Position numbers and translations under genes: made by a program. Below, in pieces: positions 36,060 to 44,898 of a DNA stretch of 64,000 nucleotides (positions are counted from its first letter, which is position 1; each line of letters begins with the position of its first letter). Under the pieces are notes generated by a model that was given only the letters and a program-made list of their open reading frames with translations, did no database searches and was not told where the DNA came from. Source of the DNA: an uncultured Pelagibacteraceae bacterium (GTDB lineage Bacteria; Pseudomonadota; Alphaproteobacteria; Pelagibacterales; Pelagibacteraceae); contig CACFMO010000003.1 of the NCBI GenBank assembly GCA_902567495.1, forward strand, positions 1 through 64,000. The letters are read 5' to 3'.

Positions 36060-37298
36060 ATGATGAAAATTAAAAAGGGAATTCCTTTAATAGACCAACA
36101 CGATAAAAATGGTTTTTACGGTGGTAAATTTGGTGGCAATTATGTTGCTGAAACGCTCAAAAAACCAATAGACGATTTAACAAAATTATTTGAAAAGTGT
36201 AGAAAAGACAAAAATTTTATAAAAGAAAGAGATAATCTATATGAAAATTATGTTGGAAAACCTACAAGGTTTATAAAACTACAAAACCTTACTGATCATC
36301 TGGGTGGTGCGCAGATTTACGCAAAAATGGTTTCTGATGCAAACGGTGGGGCACATAAAATCTACAACGCTATTACTCATGCTATGCTTTGTAAGAAAGC
36401 AAAAAAAAAATATATGTGCACTGATACTGGTGCTGGTTATAACGGAAAAATGTTTTCTATGGTTGCAAAAAAATTCGGTCTGGGGTGTAAGGTATTCATG
36501 GGTACAAGAGATATGGAAAGGCAAAAGCCAAATTGTGACTCGATTAGAAAAAATGGGGCTGAAATTATTCCAGTAACTTCAGGAAGTAAAACTTTGGTAG
36601 ACGCGGTAAGTGAGTGCATTCGGTATTGGGTCTCTAATTGTGATAAAGCACATATGGGAATTGGTAGTCTTGTTGGTCCAAATATTTTTGTTAAAATTTG
36701 TGGATTTAGTACGTCTCAAATTTCTAGAGAACTTAAAGTTCAGTTAGAGGAAGAATTTGGGAAAATACCAAAAAGATTAAAATTAATTAACTGTGTTGGT
36801 GGAGGTTCAAGTGCATATGGTTTTTGGAGTGAGTTTTTTGACTATGATAAAAAACATATAGAACTTATAGGCGTAGAGGCTGGTGGACCAAAAAATAGTA
36901 AACTTCATGCGGCTCCTTTGAGTAAGAATTCTAAAATTGCAATTCTTCATGGTGCAGCTGCTTATTGTGTTCAAGATTCTGATGGTCAAATAGATGAAAC
37001 TGATAGCTGTTCTAGCGGACTCGATTATCCAAGTACAAGTCCAATACATTGTTATTTAAAAGATATTGGTAGAGCAAGATATTCTTTTGCAACGGATGAG
37101 GAAGCTTTTGCAGCTTATAAACTTGTGACTGAACTTGAGGAAATTTCCCCAAGTTTGGAACCGTCACATTCTTTTGCTGAAGCTATAAAAATTGCTCCCA
37201 GGTTAGATGACTCAAATATCATAGTAGTTAATAGTTGTGGAGATAGTCTAAAAGATAAGGATATTATAAAAAAACGTTTAGGTAGCTACTCAAGATGA
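36060..37298 (+). CDS. trpB: tryptophan synthase beta chain, divergent
   Basis: Joins indole and serine to tryptophan. 412 residues; overall TrpB layout from YGGKFGGNYV to GLDYPSTSP and ALEPSHSFAEA-like LEPSHSFAEAIKIAP. The PLP lysine is K100 (GGAHKIYNA). Unusual: the catalytic Glu of ETGAGQHG is Asp122 in DTGAGYNG, the ligand-loop KREDLNHTG is KMVSDANGG, GGGSNA is GGGSSA, and the C-terminal VNLSGRGDKD is VNSCGDSLKD. The gene is adjacent to trpA and intact, so I still call it trpB. Confidence 0.85.
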   Translation: MMKIKKGIPLIDQHDKNGFYGGKFGGNYVAETLKKPIDDLTKLFEKCRKDKNFIKERDNLYENYVGKPTRFIKLQNLTDHLGGAQIYAKMVSDANGGAHKIYNAITHAMLCKKAKKKYMCTDTGAGYNGKMFSMVAKKFGLGCKVFMGTRDMERQKPNCDSIRKNGAEIIPVTSGSKTLVDAVSECIRYWVSNCDKAHMGIGSLVGPNIFVKICGFSTSQISRELKVQLEEEFGKIPKRLKLINCVGGGSSAYGFWSEFFDYDKKHIELIGVEAGGPKNSKLHAAPLSKNSKIAILHGAAAYCVQDSDGQIDETDSCSSGLDYPSTSPIHCYLKDIGRARYSFATDEEAFAAYKLVTELEEISPSLEPSHSFAEAIKIAPRLDDSNIIVVNSCGDSLKDKDIIKKRLGSYSR

Positions 37299-38095
37299 AA
37301 TCTCAAATTAGTTTAGCATTCAAAAAATGTAGAAAGGAAAATCGACCTGCTTTGTTAACTTATATAGTTGCGGGTGATAACACAAAAAAAAAGTCTTTGG
37401 AGATTCTTAAATCAATATCTGAATATGCTGATATTCTTGAGTTAGGTTTTGCACATAATGCCCCAACAGCCGATGGTCCTCAAATTCAGAATAGTTCCTA
37501 CAGAGCTTTAAAAAACGGAATAAAACTAAAAGATGTTTTTCAAATAGTAAAAAATTATAAAAAAATAAAAAATTCAAAACCTTGTATTCTTATGGGTTAC
37601 TATCAAATGGTATATAAATATGGAGAGAGAAAGTTTATTAGGAAGTGCAAACAAGTTGGTGTGGATGGATTAATAATTGTAGACCTTCCTTTTCCTGATA
37701 ACAAAAAGTTTTCTCGATTATGTAAAAAAAATTCCATAACTTTCATTCAATTGTTATCACCGACAACATCGAATGAAAGAATGAAAAAAATTATACAAAG
37801 TTCCCATGATATGATTTATTATATCAGTATGTTATCAACAACAGGGGGTAAACTTAAAATTTCACCAAACAAAATATTAAAGAACTATTTTAAAGTTAAA
37901 AGATTGAGTAAGGCAAAAAATACAGTAATTGGTTTTGGAATTACTGAAAAAACAATATCATCCTTTAAAAAGGCTGATGGTTTAGTTGTTGGAAGCGCAT
38001 TATGTAAGGGAATTAGCGAATCGTTAAAAAAACGACAAAATCCTGTCATAAAATTAAATAAAATGGTAAAAAAACTAAAATCGAGAATCACATGA
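37295..38095 (+). CDS. trpA: tryptophan synthase alpha chain, divergent
   Basis: 266 residues, TIM-barrel family that cleaves indole-glycerol phosphate. The catalytic residues Glu49 (ILELGF) and Asp60 (TADGP) stand at the same numbers as in Salmonella, but the usual GVPFSDPLADGP is GFAHNAPTADGP and the YVSVTGVTG loop is YISMLSTTGG. Overlaps trpB and accD by 4 bases each. Confidence 0.85.
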   Translation: MKSQISLAFKKCRKENRPALLTYIVAGDNTKKKSLEILKSISEYADILELGFAHNAPTADGPQIQNSSYRALKNGIKLKDVFQIVKNYKKIKNSKPCILMGYYQMVYKYGERKFIRKCKQVGVDGLIIVDLPFPDNKKFSRLCKKNSITFIQLLSPTTSNERMKKIIQSSHDMIYYISMLSTTGGKLKISPNKILKNYFKVKRLSKAKNTVIGFGITEKTISSFKKADGLVVGSALCKGISESLKKRQNPVIKLNKMVKKLKSRIT

Positions 38096-39015
38096 ATTGG
38101 ATAACAAAATTTATAAAACCTAAAATAAAATCTCTTTTTAAAAAGCAAGGATCAGATAATAAAGAGGCTTTATGGAAAAATTGTGAATGTAAAAAGTTAA
38201 TTTATAAAGATGAACTTTTTAATAACTTAAGTGTTTGTCCATCTTGTGGTTTTCATCATAAATTAACATGCGATGAAAGATTTAAAATATTTTTTGATAA
38301 TAAAGAATTTCAAATTTTAAAAACGCCTGAGCCAGATGATGATCCTCTTAAATTCCCGAAATATTCAACTAAATTAAAACAAGCAAGAGATAAAACAAAT
38401 CAAAATGATTCAGTTTTAATTGCCGAAGGAAAATTAGATGGTTTAAGAGTTACCGTCGGGGCTCAAAATTTTAATTTTATAGGAGGAGCTGTTGGGGCAG
38501 CTTCAGGTGAGGCTTTTATTCATGGTGTTCAAAATGCAATTACTAACCAAACCCCTTTTATATTTTTTAGCTGTTCAGGAGGTCAGAAGATGCAGGAAGG
38601 GGCTATTGCGTTAATGCAGATGACAAGAACTGTATTAGCAGTTAATGAACTAAAGAAAAGTAATCTTCCTTACATTGTTGTCATGACAAATCCAACAACT
38701 GGAGGAGTTTCTGCAAGTTTTGCAACTTTAGGTGATATACTAATTGGTGAACCAAAGTCTGTAATAGCTTTTGCAGGAAGAAGAGTTATTCAAAATACTG
38801 TTAAAGAAGAACTTCCTGAAGATTTCCAAACTGCAGAATTTGTTAAAGATCATGGTGGAATTGATTTGGTCGTTGAAAGAAAATATTTAAGATCAACAAT
38901 ATCTACTCTTTTATCAATTTTGTTGAAGAAAAAAGAAGTAAAGAATATATCTGGTATAAATAATGACGAGTCAGATATCCAAGAAAATCTACAAAAAACT
39001 CCAAAAGCGGTATAG
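38092..39015 (+). CDS. accD: acetyl-CoA carboxylase carboxyltransferase subunit beta
   Basis: First committed step of fatty acid synthesis. 307 residues with an N-terminal zinc ribbon (C31, C33, C49, C52) and the carboxyltransferase core (ASGEAFIHGVQNAI, SCSGGQKMQEGA, PTTGGVSASFATLGD). The first cysteine pair is C-x-C instead of C-x2-C. Overlaps folC by 53 bases at its tail. Confidence 0.95.
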   Translation: MNWITKFIKPKIKSLFKKQGSDNKEALWKNCECKKLIYKDELFNNLSVCPSCGFHHKLTCDERFKIFFDNKEFQILKTPEPDDDPLKFPKYSTKLKQARDKTNQNDSVLIAEGKLDGLRVTVGAQNFNFIGGAVGAASGEAFIHGVQNAITNQTPFIFFSCSGGQKMQEGAIALMQMTRTVLAVNELKKSNLPYIVVMTNPTTGGVSASFATLGDILIGEPKSVIAFAGRRVIQNTVKEELPEDFQTAEFVKDHGGIDLVVERKYLRSTISTLLSILLKKKEVKNISGINNDESDIQENLQKTPKAV

Positions 39016-40219
39016 TCGTAGAATTAACTTAGATCTATCTAGAATTAAAAAAGTTTTACAAAAATTAGATAACCCACATAAACAGTTAGATAATATTATT
39101 AATGTTATTGGAAGCGATGGTAAAAATAGTTTTCTTACATCGCTTAAATATTTTTTGGAAGCAGATAAACGTAAAGTAAATACATTTACAAGTCCTCATT
39201 TATATGATGTTCGACACAGATTTTGGTTAGGGAATAGATTTATTTCTGCGATAGAAATTAAAAAATATGTAAAATTTATTGAAAAAACTAAAGTCAAATT
39301 AACTTTATTTGAGCTACTAACATGTATTTATGTACTATCTGCTAAAAATACTGAACTTGATTCCTTCAATTTAATTGAAAGTGGCCTATTCTTTAGAAAA
39401 GATAGTACTAACCTATGGGACAATCCCATGGCACAAGTTATAACTAATATAAATTATCAGCATCAAGAATGGATTAGGCCAAAAACAATTAATGAAATTT
39501 GTAAACAAAAAGTAGGATATTTAAGTAAAAATTCTAATATTTATGTAGGTAAACAAAATTTAAAGACACTAAAAATTATAAAAAAAATATTAAATGAAAA
39601 TCCTAGTGAAAAGTTATTTTATGGTTCTTGGAAAATTATAAATTTTAAAAATAAAAAATTTTATAAAGATAAAGAAAATAAAATAAATCTTTATTCAAAA
39701 AACATAAAATCAGACGGATTATGGGATAATGTAGGTTTGGCTATAAGAGTTGCTTTAGACTTAGGGGTTAAATCGAAAATAATAGAAAATGTAGTTCCTA
39801 AGATTAAGTTTGAAGGTCGTGTTCAATTTATTCAGGGAAAACTTACGAAAAATAGAAAAAACAGGATTTTAGTAGATGGTTGTCATAGTGAAATGTCGAC
39901 AAAGAATTTGGCTAATTATTTAAAAAAGTTTAAAATTCCTATTTATGGTATTTGGGGAAGTTTAAAAAATAAAAATCCTGACAAAATTATAAAAAATTTC
40001 AAAAACATTTTCAAAAAAGTTGTAACGATTAAAATTCCGGACGAACCAAGTGCTTTAAGCTCGTTAGAATTAAAAAAAATTGTTTATAAAAGTGGTTTAA
40101 AGGCAGTTGAGTCTAAAAATATAAAAGATGCTTTAAAAAAAATTCCTGATAAAGAAAAAAGTATTATAGTTGTTTTTGGAAGTTTATACTTGGTAGGACA
40201 CGTTTTGAGTATTAATTAA
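38963..40219 (+). CDS. folC: folylpolyglutamate synthase / dihydrofolate synthase, divergent
   Basis: 418-residue Mur-ligase-like enzyme adding glutamate to folates. TSPHLYDVRHRFWLG and VITNINYQHQEWI fit the family. The ATP loop GTNGKGS is GSDGKNS (50-56) and the GLGGRLDATN stretch is GLFFRKDSTN. Start overlaps the end of accD. The stop shares TTAA with the convergent trxA. Confidence 0.88.
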   Translation: MTSQISKKIYKKLQKRYSRRINLDLSRIKKVLQKLDNPHKQLDNIINVIGSDGKNSFLTSLKYFLEADKRKVNTFTSPHLYDVRHRFWLGNRFISAIEIKKYVKFIEKTKVKLTLFELLTCIYVLSAKNTELDSFNLIESGLFFRKDSTNLWDNPMAQVITNINYQHQEWIRPKTINEICKQKVGYLSKNSNIYVGKQNLKTLKIIKKILNENPSEKLFYGSWKIINFKNKKFYKDKENKINLYSKNIKSDGLWDNVGLAIRVALDLGVKSKIIENVVPKIKFEGRVQFIQGKLTKNRKNRILVDGCHSEMSTKNLANYLKKFKIPIYGIWGSLKNKNPDKIIKNFKNIFKKVVTIKIPDEPSALSSLELKKIVYKSGLKAVESKNIKDALKKIPDKEKSIIVVFGSLYLVGHVLSIN

Positions 40220-40536
40220 ATATTTTCTTTTATCCAAGAAACAATATTTGACTTTGTGGTTGCTCCAACTTTAGTGGCTTTAAGCTCCCCAGCCTTAAAT
40301 AATAACATTGTAGGAATTCCCCTTACACCAAACTTTGTTGGGGTATTGGGCTCTTCATCAATATTATGTTTTGCAATGTTTACTTCATTAGACATTTCAT
40401 TAGAGATCTCCTCTAAGATTGGCCCAATTTGTTTACATGGCCCACACCATTCAGCCCAAAAATCAACAATAGTTGGTTTTTGTGATTTCATCACTTCAGT
40501 ATCAAAATTATCGTCGGTGACTTTTTTTGTTGGCAT
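40216..40536 (-). CDS. trxA: thioredoxin
   Basis: 106-residue thioredoxin with the active site WAEWCGPCKQIGP and the cis-proline in VRGIPTMLLF. Disulfide reductant of the cytoplasm; a probable electron donor for ArsC and MsrA in this window. Follows folC in opposite orientation, an arrangement common in this group. Confidence 0.95.
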   Translation of the reverse strand: MPTKKVTDDNFDTEVMKSQKPTIVDFWAEWCGPCKQIGPILEEISNEMSNEVNIAKHNIDEEPNTPTKFGVRGIPTMLLFKAGELKATKVGATTKSNIVSWIKENI

Positions 40537-40570
40537 AATTTATAGATATGTGTTTTTTTTTAAATGTCAA

Positions 40571-41989
40571 CTACGCTCTTGAGTAGTTTTTTTCTAATTC
40601 TTCAACGTATACGTTAATGTCCTCCAGCATTTTAAGTTTTTTTGTTTCTTTGTTTTTTTCAAATTTAGCTCGCAAATCATCAATCTCTTTATATGTCCTT
40701 GGTATAGTATTCCACTTCTTTTTATCAGTCGTCGACAGAACTCTTTTTACGATTGTTCCGTGTATTTCGTCATAATCCTCTTTTGATAAGAGGTCAGGTT
40801 TTTCTTGATAAATAATTTTTTTTCCAAAATATTGCAGCCTTTTATCTTTAAATTTTTGTAAATATCCTAATTTTTTTTCCCAATCTACCTCGTGAAAACC
40901 ACTTAAAATCTTATTATCTTCAGGTGGTGGAAAATTATATAGACTTTCCTCTTCATATACATCTTCTTGAGATTTTGTCTCTGCCTTCTCAAGGGCCTCA
41001 TCTCTTAAAATTAATTGAACTTTTTCGGAAAATTCCTTATTTTTTTTTACTATTTCAGCTCTTTCCCTTAGTTTTTTTATTCCAATCATTTTATATACTT
41101 CAAAATTATCTATGTAAGATGGATTCATAACAATTGGGTGTTTGTTATGTCGACAAGTTCTGATTACTTTTGGTTGTTTTTTTAGTTCAGTTTTAAGAGC
41201 TTCTAGAGGCATACTCATATAAATATTAGGATCATGTTTTAAATCGAAGGTTTTTGGCCATTGATAAATCGGGTGCTGACAAACAAAAGTTTGAACAAAA
41301 GGAACAACCTTGCCATAATAAAATTCATTGGTGCAAAAAAGTTTTTCGTTTTTAATTACTTTTAAACTTTCTTCCTTATTTATAGTCATAAGAGAAGCAT
41401 TCCAAACACTTGGTGCTTTCTTTTTTATAATTCTTGCAATTTTTAATGTAGCTAAGCAGTCTCCTATAGCAGTATGTGCAGCATGTTCAATATCATTTAA
41501 TGGAGCCATAGTATCTAATTTATATTCTAGATTTCCTTTTTCATTTGTCCTATTTTTAAGTGTGCCCGGATAGTAGAGATTAGCAGCTCTAGCCAAATTA
41601 ATTAGATCGCCTTCCTTATTCCCATTAACTGTGGAAGCAAAAGGGTATTCCAAACTTTGGAAAAGAGTATGCCTCCAAAAGATTTGGTCGAAATCGATAT
41701 TGTTCCAACCTATGTAAGTTGTTTTACCCCACCTTTTTAATTTTTCTACAAACTGCCTTACCATCTGATAATGAGATAAATTAGTCTCCTTTAATCTTTT
41801 TGGAGTAGTATTTGAAACTATTAAACTCATAGCTTCAGGAATGACACCCGGTGCTAGCCTACATTTCGCTTCAAAACGATCTAACTCATTTAAATCATCA
41901 TCGGTAAGTATAGCTCCAATTTCAATAATTTGTCCCCAGGCTTTATTTGAAGAACTTGTTTCGAAATCATAAAATAGAAAATTTGACAT
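40571..41989 (-). CDS. sbcB: exodeoxyribonuclease I-like DEDDh exonuclease
   Basis: 472 residues; DEDDh motifs FYDFETSSS, GWNNIDFDQIFWRH and HTAIGDCLAT lie in the first 190 residues, followed by an ExoI-type C-terminal region without the complete E. coli SH3-like part that I could recognise. Degrades single-stranded DNA 3' to 5' in repair and recombination. E. coli ExoI is of similar length (475). Confidence 0.82.
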   Translation of the reverse strand: MSNFLFYDFETSSSNKAWGQIIEIGAILTDDDLNELDRFEAKCRLAPGVIPEAMSLIVSNTTPKRLKETNLSHYQMVRQFVEKLKRWGKTTYIGWNNIDFDQIFWRHTLFQSLEYPFASTVNGNKEGDLINLARAANLYYPGTLKNRTNEKGNLEYKLDTMAPLNDIEHAAHTAIGDCLATLKIARIIKKKAPSVWNASLMTINKEESLKVIKNEKLFCTNEFYYGKVVPFVQTFVCQHPIYQWPKTFDLKHDPNIYMSMPLEALKTELKKQPKVIRTCRHNKHPIVMNPSYIDNFEVYKMIGIKKLRERAEIVKKNKEFSEKVQLILRDEALEKAETKSQEDVYEEESLYNFPPPEDNKILSGFHEVDWEKKLGYLQKFKDKRLQYFGKKIIYQEKPDLLSKEDYDEIHGTIVKRVLSTTDKKKWNTIPRTYKEIDDLRAKFEKNKETKKLKMLEDINVYVEELEKNYSRA

Positions 41990-42002
41990 ATTGAAAATTT
42001 AT

Positions 42003-43034
42003 TTACTTAAAGACTTTTATTTTATCAGAGTTTTCTTCAACTGTCTCTTTTACTGTACCTGGATCTTTAATGTTATTCAGAGTATTCATTATAGATCTAG
42101 CGTCTCTTCCAAAACTATCAGTTGAAGTCATGGCTTGCTCTAATTTTTTTCTTAAATCAATAATCCCATCAAAATGTTTTTCAAATCTTCTGGATATAAG
42201 TTTTAGGTCACTATAAATCTGGGTTGCATGTTTCTGAACTTTAAGTGTTTGAAATCCTAAATGATAAGACTGCAAAAGTGCTGATAAAGTATTGGGTCCT
42301 GCAATAGTAATTTTATATTTTGTTCTAAGCTCTTCTAGTAAAAGTTCTTTTGTCTTTGGATCACGGTAACTTGAAAGTTCTGCGAATAATCCTTCTGTAG
42401 GTGCATAAACAATTGCAAAGTCTGTTGTTTTAGGTGGAGCAATATATTTTGAACTCACTGCTTTAGCCTTATTTCTAAACGCTGCAGCTAAATCTTTTCT
42501 GGCATCAGCCAATGCTTCTTTGTCTTTGGCTTGGTAAGCATTATCTATCTCTTTAAATTTTTCAATTGGCCAATGACTATCTACAGGAACTAAAACATCT
42601 TGAAGTTTAATAGCAAACTCAACTGTATCTCCTGTTTCATCGGGTTTTGTTTTAACATTTTCAATGTATTGGGAGGCAGGTAATAAATCTTTTAAAAGTG
42701 AGGCTAGAGAAAATTCTGCAAGAACTCCATATTGTTTTACTCCTGCAAGTATTCGACTAAAATTTTCTTGGCTTTTATTCAAGGCTTCGACTTGTTTATT
42801 AAAAACTCCCACTTTCTCATCTACTCTCGTTAAGGCACCTGACATGTCTTTTGCTATATCCTTTGACATACTTCCAAAAGACTGGCTGAAAGTATCTTTG
42901 AAAGAATTGAATTCATTTTTAAAAGCCTGTGTGGGGTCCTCAGTTTTTTGTTGCTTGTTACGAAACAGGAAAAACAGCACTAAAATGTTTAAAACTAGTA
43001 AAACAACTATAAGTGTAATTAGTATTGTATCCAT
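42003..43034 (-). CDS. rmuC: DNA recombination protein RmuC
   Basis: 343 residues: N-terminal membrane helix (about 4-25), a coiled-coil stretch, and the RmuC nuclease-like domain (LPASQYIENVKTKPDETGD, VPVDSHWPIEKF, DFAIVYAPTEGLFAE, ITIAGPNTLSALLQSY). Limits DNA rearrangement in E. coli. Thirteen bases upstream of the sbcB-like gene, so both are probably one transcript. Confidence 0.92.
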   Translation of the reverse strand: MDTILITLIVVLLVLNILVLFFLFRNKQQKTEDPTQAFKNEFNSFKDTFSQSFGSMSKDIAKDMSGALTRVDEKVGVFNKQVEALNKSQENFSRILAGVKQYGVLAEFSLASLLKDLLPASQYIENVKTKPDETGDTVEFAIKLQDVLVPVDSHWPIEKFKEIDNAYQAKDKEALADARKDLAAAFRNKAKAVSSKYIAPPKTTDFAIVYAPTEGLFAELSSYRDPKTKELLLEELRTKYKITIAGPNTLSALLQSYHLGFQTLKVQKHATQIYSDLKLISRRFEKHFDGIIDLRKKLEQAMTSTDSFGRDARSIMNTLNNIKDPGTVKETVEENSDKIKVFK

Positions 43035-43093
43035 TCATTTATATATACGGTGTATTTGCTAAATTACAAATTTTAATTTAAACAATGTAATTC

Positions 43094-43711
43094 ATGAGAT
43101 TTTTTGCATATTTTTTATCTGTTCTATTTATTTTTACAACTGTCAATTCAAAAGAATTCCGAATCGATTTTAGTGACAAAGGTATGAAGCTTCTTAAAAA
43201 AAGAGGTTTTGGAAAAAAAACAAATTATAGCAATGGTAGAGATGAAAAGGGGTGGTATTTAAAGGCTGAGGCTGACGGAACAGCAACAGGTCTTGGTATG
43301 GAAATTGATAAAGAACTTCTTAATGAAATGCCTTTTTTAAATATTACTTTTAAGATTGAAAAAGATTTTACAAATATTGATCAAAAAACAAAAGATGGAC
43401 ACGATTGGACTGCTAGAATTATGGTAGGTCATGGAAAAAAAATTGGTGCTAAATTAGTAAGCTTAGCTCACTCATCGTTTTTGGAAGAAGGTTTTCTTCA
43501 ACAAAGTCCTTGGACAAAAGGAAGCAGAGATTACGTAATTTCAAATGATAAGAGCGGTGAATGGCATACTCGAAAAGTAAATGTTAAGGAATTACTTGAA
43601 GAAATACATGGTATTTCTTTTACTAACTTTATCGCTATATTTTCAGACTCGAATAATTCAAAACAAAAAATTATTGCATATTATAGAGATATCTATTTTA
43701 GTAGTGAGTAA
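43094..43711 (+). CDS. DUF3047 family secreted protein
   Basis: 205 residues with a signal peptide (MRFFAYFLSVLFIFTTVNS). The mature part matches the DUF3047 pattern as I remember it: GWYLKAEADGTATGL, TARIMVG and the ending IIAYYRDIYFSSE. Likely a periplasmic beta-sandwich; function not known. The stop and the start of the next gene share a base (TAATG). Confidence 0.75.
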   Translation: MRFFAYFLSVLFIFTTVNSKEFRIDFSDKGMKLLKKRGFGKKTNYSNGRDEKGWYLKAEADGTATGLGMEIDKELLNEMPFLNITFKIEKDFTNIDQKTKDGHDWTARIMVGHGKKIGAKLVSLAHSSFLEEGFLQQSPWTKGSRDYVISNDKSGEWHTRKVNVKELLEEIHGISFTNFIAIFSDSNNSKQKIIAYYRDIYFSSE

Positions 43712-44508
43712 TGAATATAAAAGTAGATCCGTTTAAAAACAATATTGGTGCTTCAATTTCTTGTGATCTTAAATCTATAGAACCAAAAAATATTAACCAA
43801 ATCAAAGAAGCTTTAAATAATTATGGTTTTGTTTGCTTCAGGGACCAAAATTTAGAGCCAGGTGAGTATTTAAAATTTGCCCAAGAGCTAGGTAAAATTA
43901 AAGAGTATCCAATGTTAAAAGATTTAGAAAACCATAAAGGTATTACTGTTGTAGAAAGAAAAGAGAACGATAAAGGAAAATCTTACGGTGAAGGATGGCA
44001 TACAGATAGTAGTTATTTGAATAAAACGCCTAAATATACATGTCTTATGGGAAAAATAGTAAAGAAAGATCAGGGTCAGACTCTTTTCGCTTCTCAGTTA
44101 GCATCCTACGAAGCATTAGATCAAAAAACTAAAGATAAAATCGAAAATCTTGTAGGTGTTTTTAGTTCATCAGGACCAATATCAGTTACAAGACTGGAGC
44201 GAGAAGCTGAGAGAGGAACTGGAAAGTCAAAAGATTTCTTAGCTGAACACTCAATTGTAAAAAAAGTTGGTAGTAAAAAAGCACTTTATTTAAGTCCTGG
44301 TCACACAATTGCCATAAAAAATCTCAGTGAAGAGGAATCTAAAAATCTTCTTAAGTTTTTATTCAACCATCAAACGAAAAAAGAGTTTCAAACAAGCTTT
44401 TTCTGGGAAAAAAACACAATTGTTATTTGGGATAATCACTCAGTCATACATTCAGCCACACCTTTTCAAGGAAGAAGAATGATGCACAGAATTATTCTAG
44501 ACGCATAA
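43711..44508 (+). CDS. TauD/TfdA-family iron(II)/2-oxoglutarate dioxygenase
   Basis: 265 residues. The iron ligands are His and Asp in GWHTDSSYL and the distal His in NHSVIHSATPF; the 2-oxoglutarate arginine is in RRMMHRII. Family members hydroxylate small sulfonates, betaines or other metabolites. Substrate not predictable; coupling to a DUF3047 protein gives no clear clue. Confidence 0.85.
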   Translation: MNIKVDPFKNNIGASISCDLKSIEPKNINQIKEALNNYGFVCFRDQNLEPGEYLKFAQELGKIKEYPMLKDLENHKGITVVERKENDKGKSYGEGWHTDSSYLNKTPKYTCLMGKIVKKDQGQTLFASQLASYEALDQKTKDKIENLVGVFSSSGPISVTRLEREAERGTGKSKDFLAEHSIVKKVGSKKALYLSPGHTIAIKNLSEEESKNLLKFLFNHQTKKEFQTSFFWEKNTIVIWDNHSVIHSATPFQGRRMMHRIILDA

Positions 44509-44561
44509 AAAAAACAAATTTCAGCCCCTCTTGAAACAAAAAGTTTAATTATTTTCAATCT

Positions 44562-44774
44562 ATGAAAAATATAATTATCATTTTAACGTGTGCATTATTC
44601 CTGGTAAACTGTAGTAACCGTTATGTTCTTGGTACTAAATGTACTAGTCCAGACAAATCAACTGGTGCCTATGAAAAATCATTCATTTGGTCTGTTGACA
44701 AAACTATGAGTAATGATGCCTTTGGAAAAAGAATTTCTAAACAAAACTGTCCTAAGATAGCTAAAAAATCTTAA
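44562..44774 (+). CDS. small lipoprotein of unknown function
   Basis: 70 residues with a lipoprotein signal (hydrophobic 4-15, lipobox LVNC, Cys17). The mature part is only about 54 residues with two further cysteines, and it ends in basic residues. No family recognised. Confidence 0.6.
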   Translation: MKNIIIILTCALFLVNCSNRYVLGTKCTSPDKSTGAYEKSFIWSVDKTMSNDAFGKRISKQNCPKIAKKS

Positions 44775-44796
44775 TTTTGGGAACGCTTTAGAAAGT

Positions 44797-44898
44797 ATGA
44801 TAACCATTGGCCTTATACTGCTTGGTATTGCCGCACTATTGGTGTCTTTTTTAATCGTGAACTTTGATTCTAAAAACGATAAAAAAGACACCGAATGA
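44797..44898 (+). CDS. 33-residue single-helix membrane protein
   Basis: ATG at 44797 reads MITIGLILLGIAALLVSFL, then a charged tail ending in KKDTE before TGA. One hydrophobic helix (about 3-22) with a charged cytoplasmic or periplasmic end. The stop overlaps the start of the next gene in an ATGA junction, a good sign of real translation. Unknown function. Confidence 0.55.
   Translation: MITIGLILLGIAALLVSFLIVNFDSKNDKKDTE

Noticed and set aside
36304..36576. A 90-codon frame inside trpB in another register
   Set aside because: It lies wholly within trpB, has no binding site of its own and no family-like sequence; it is a by-product of the trpB codons.
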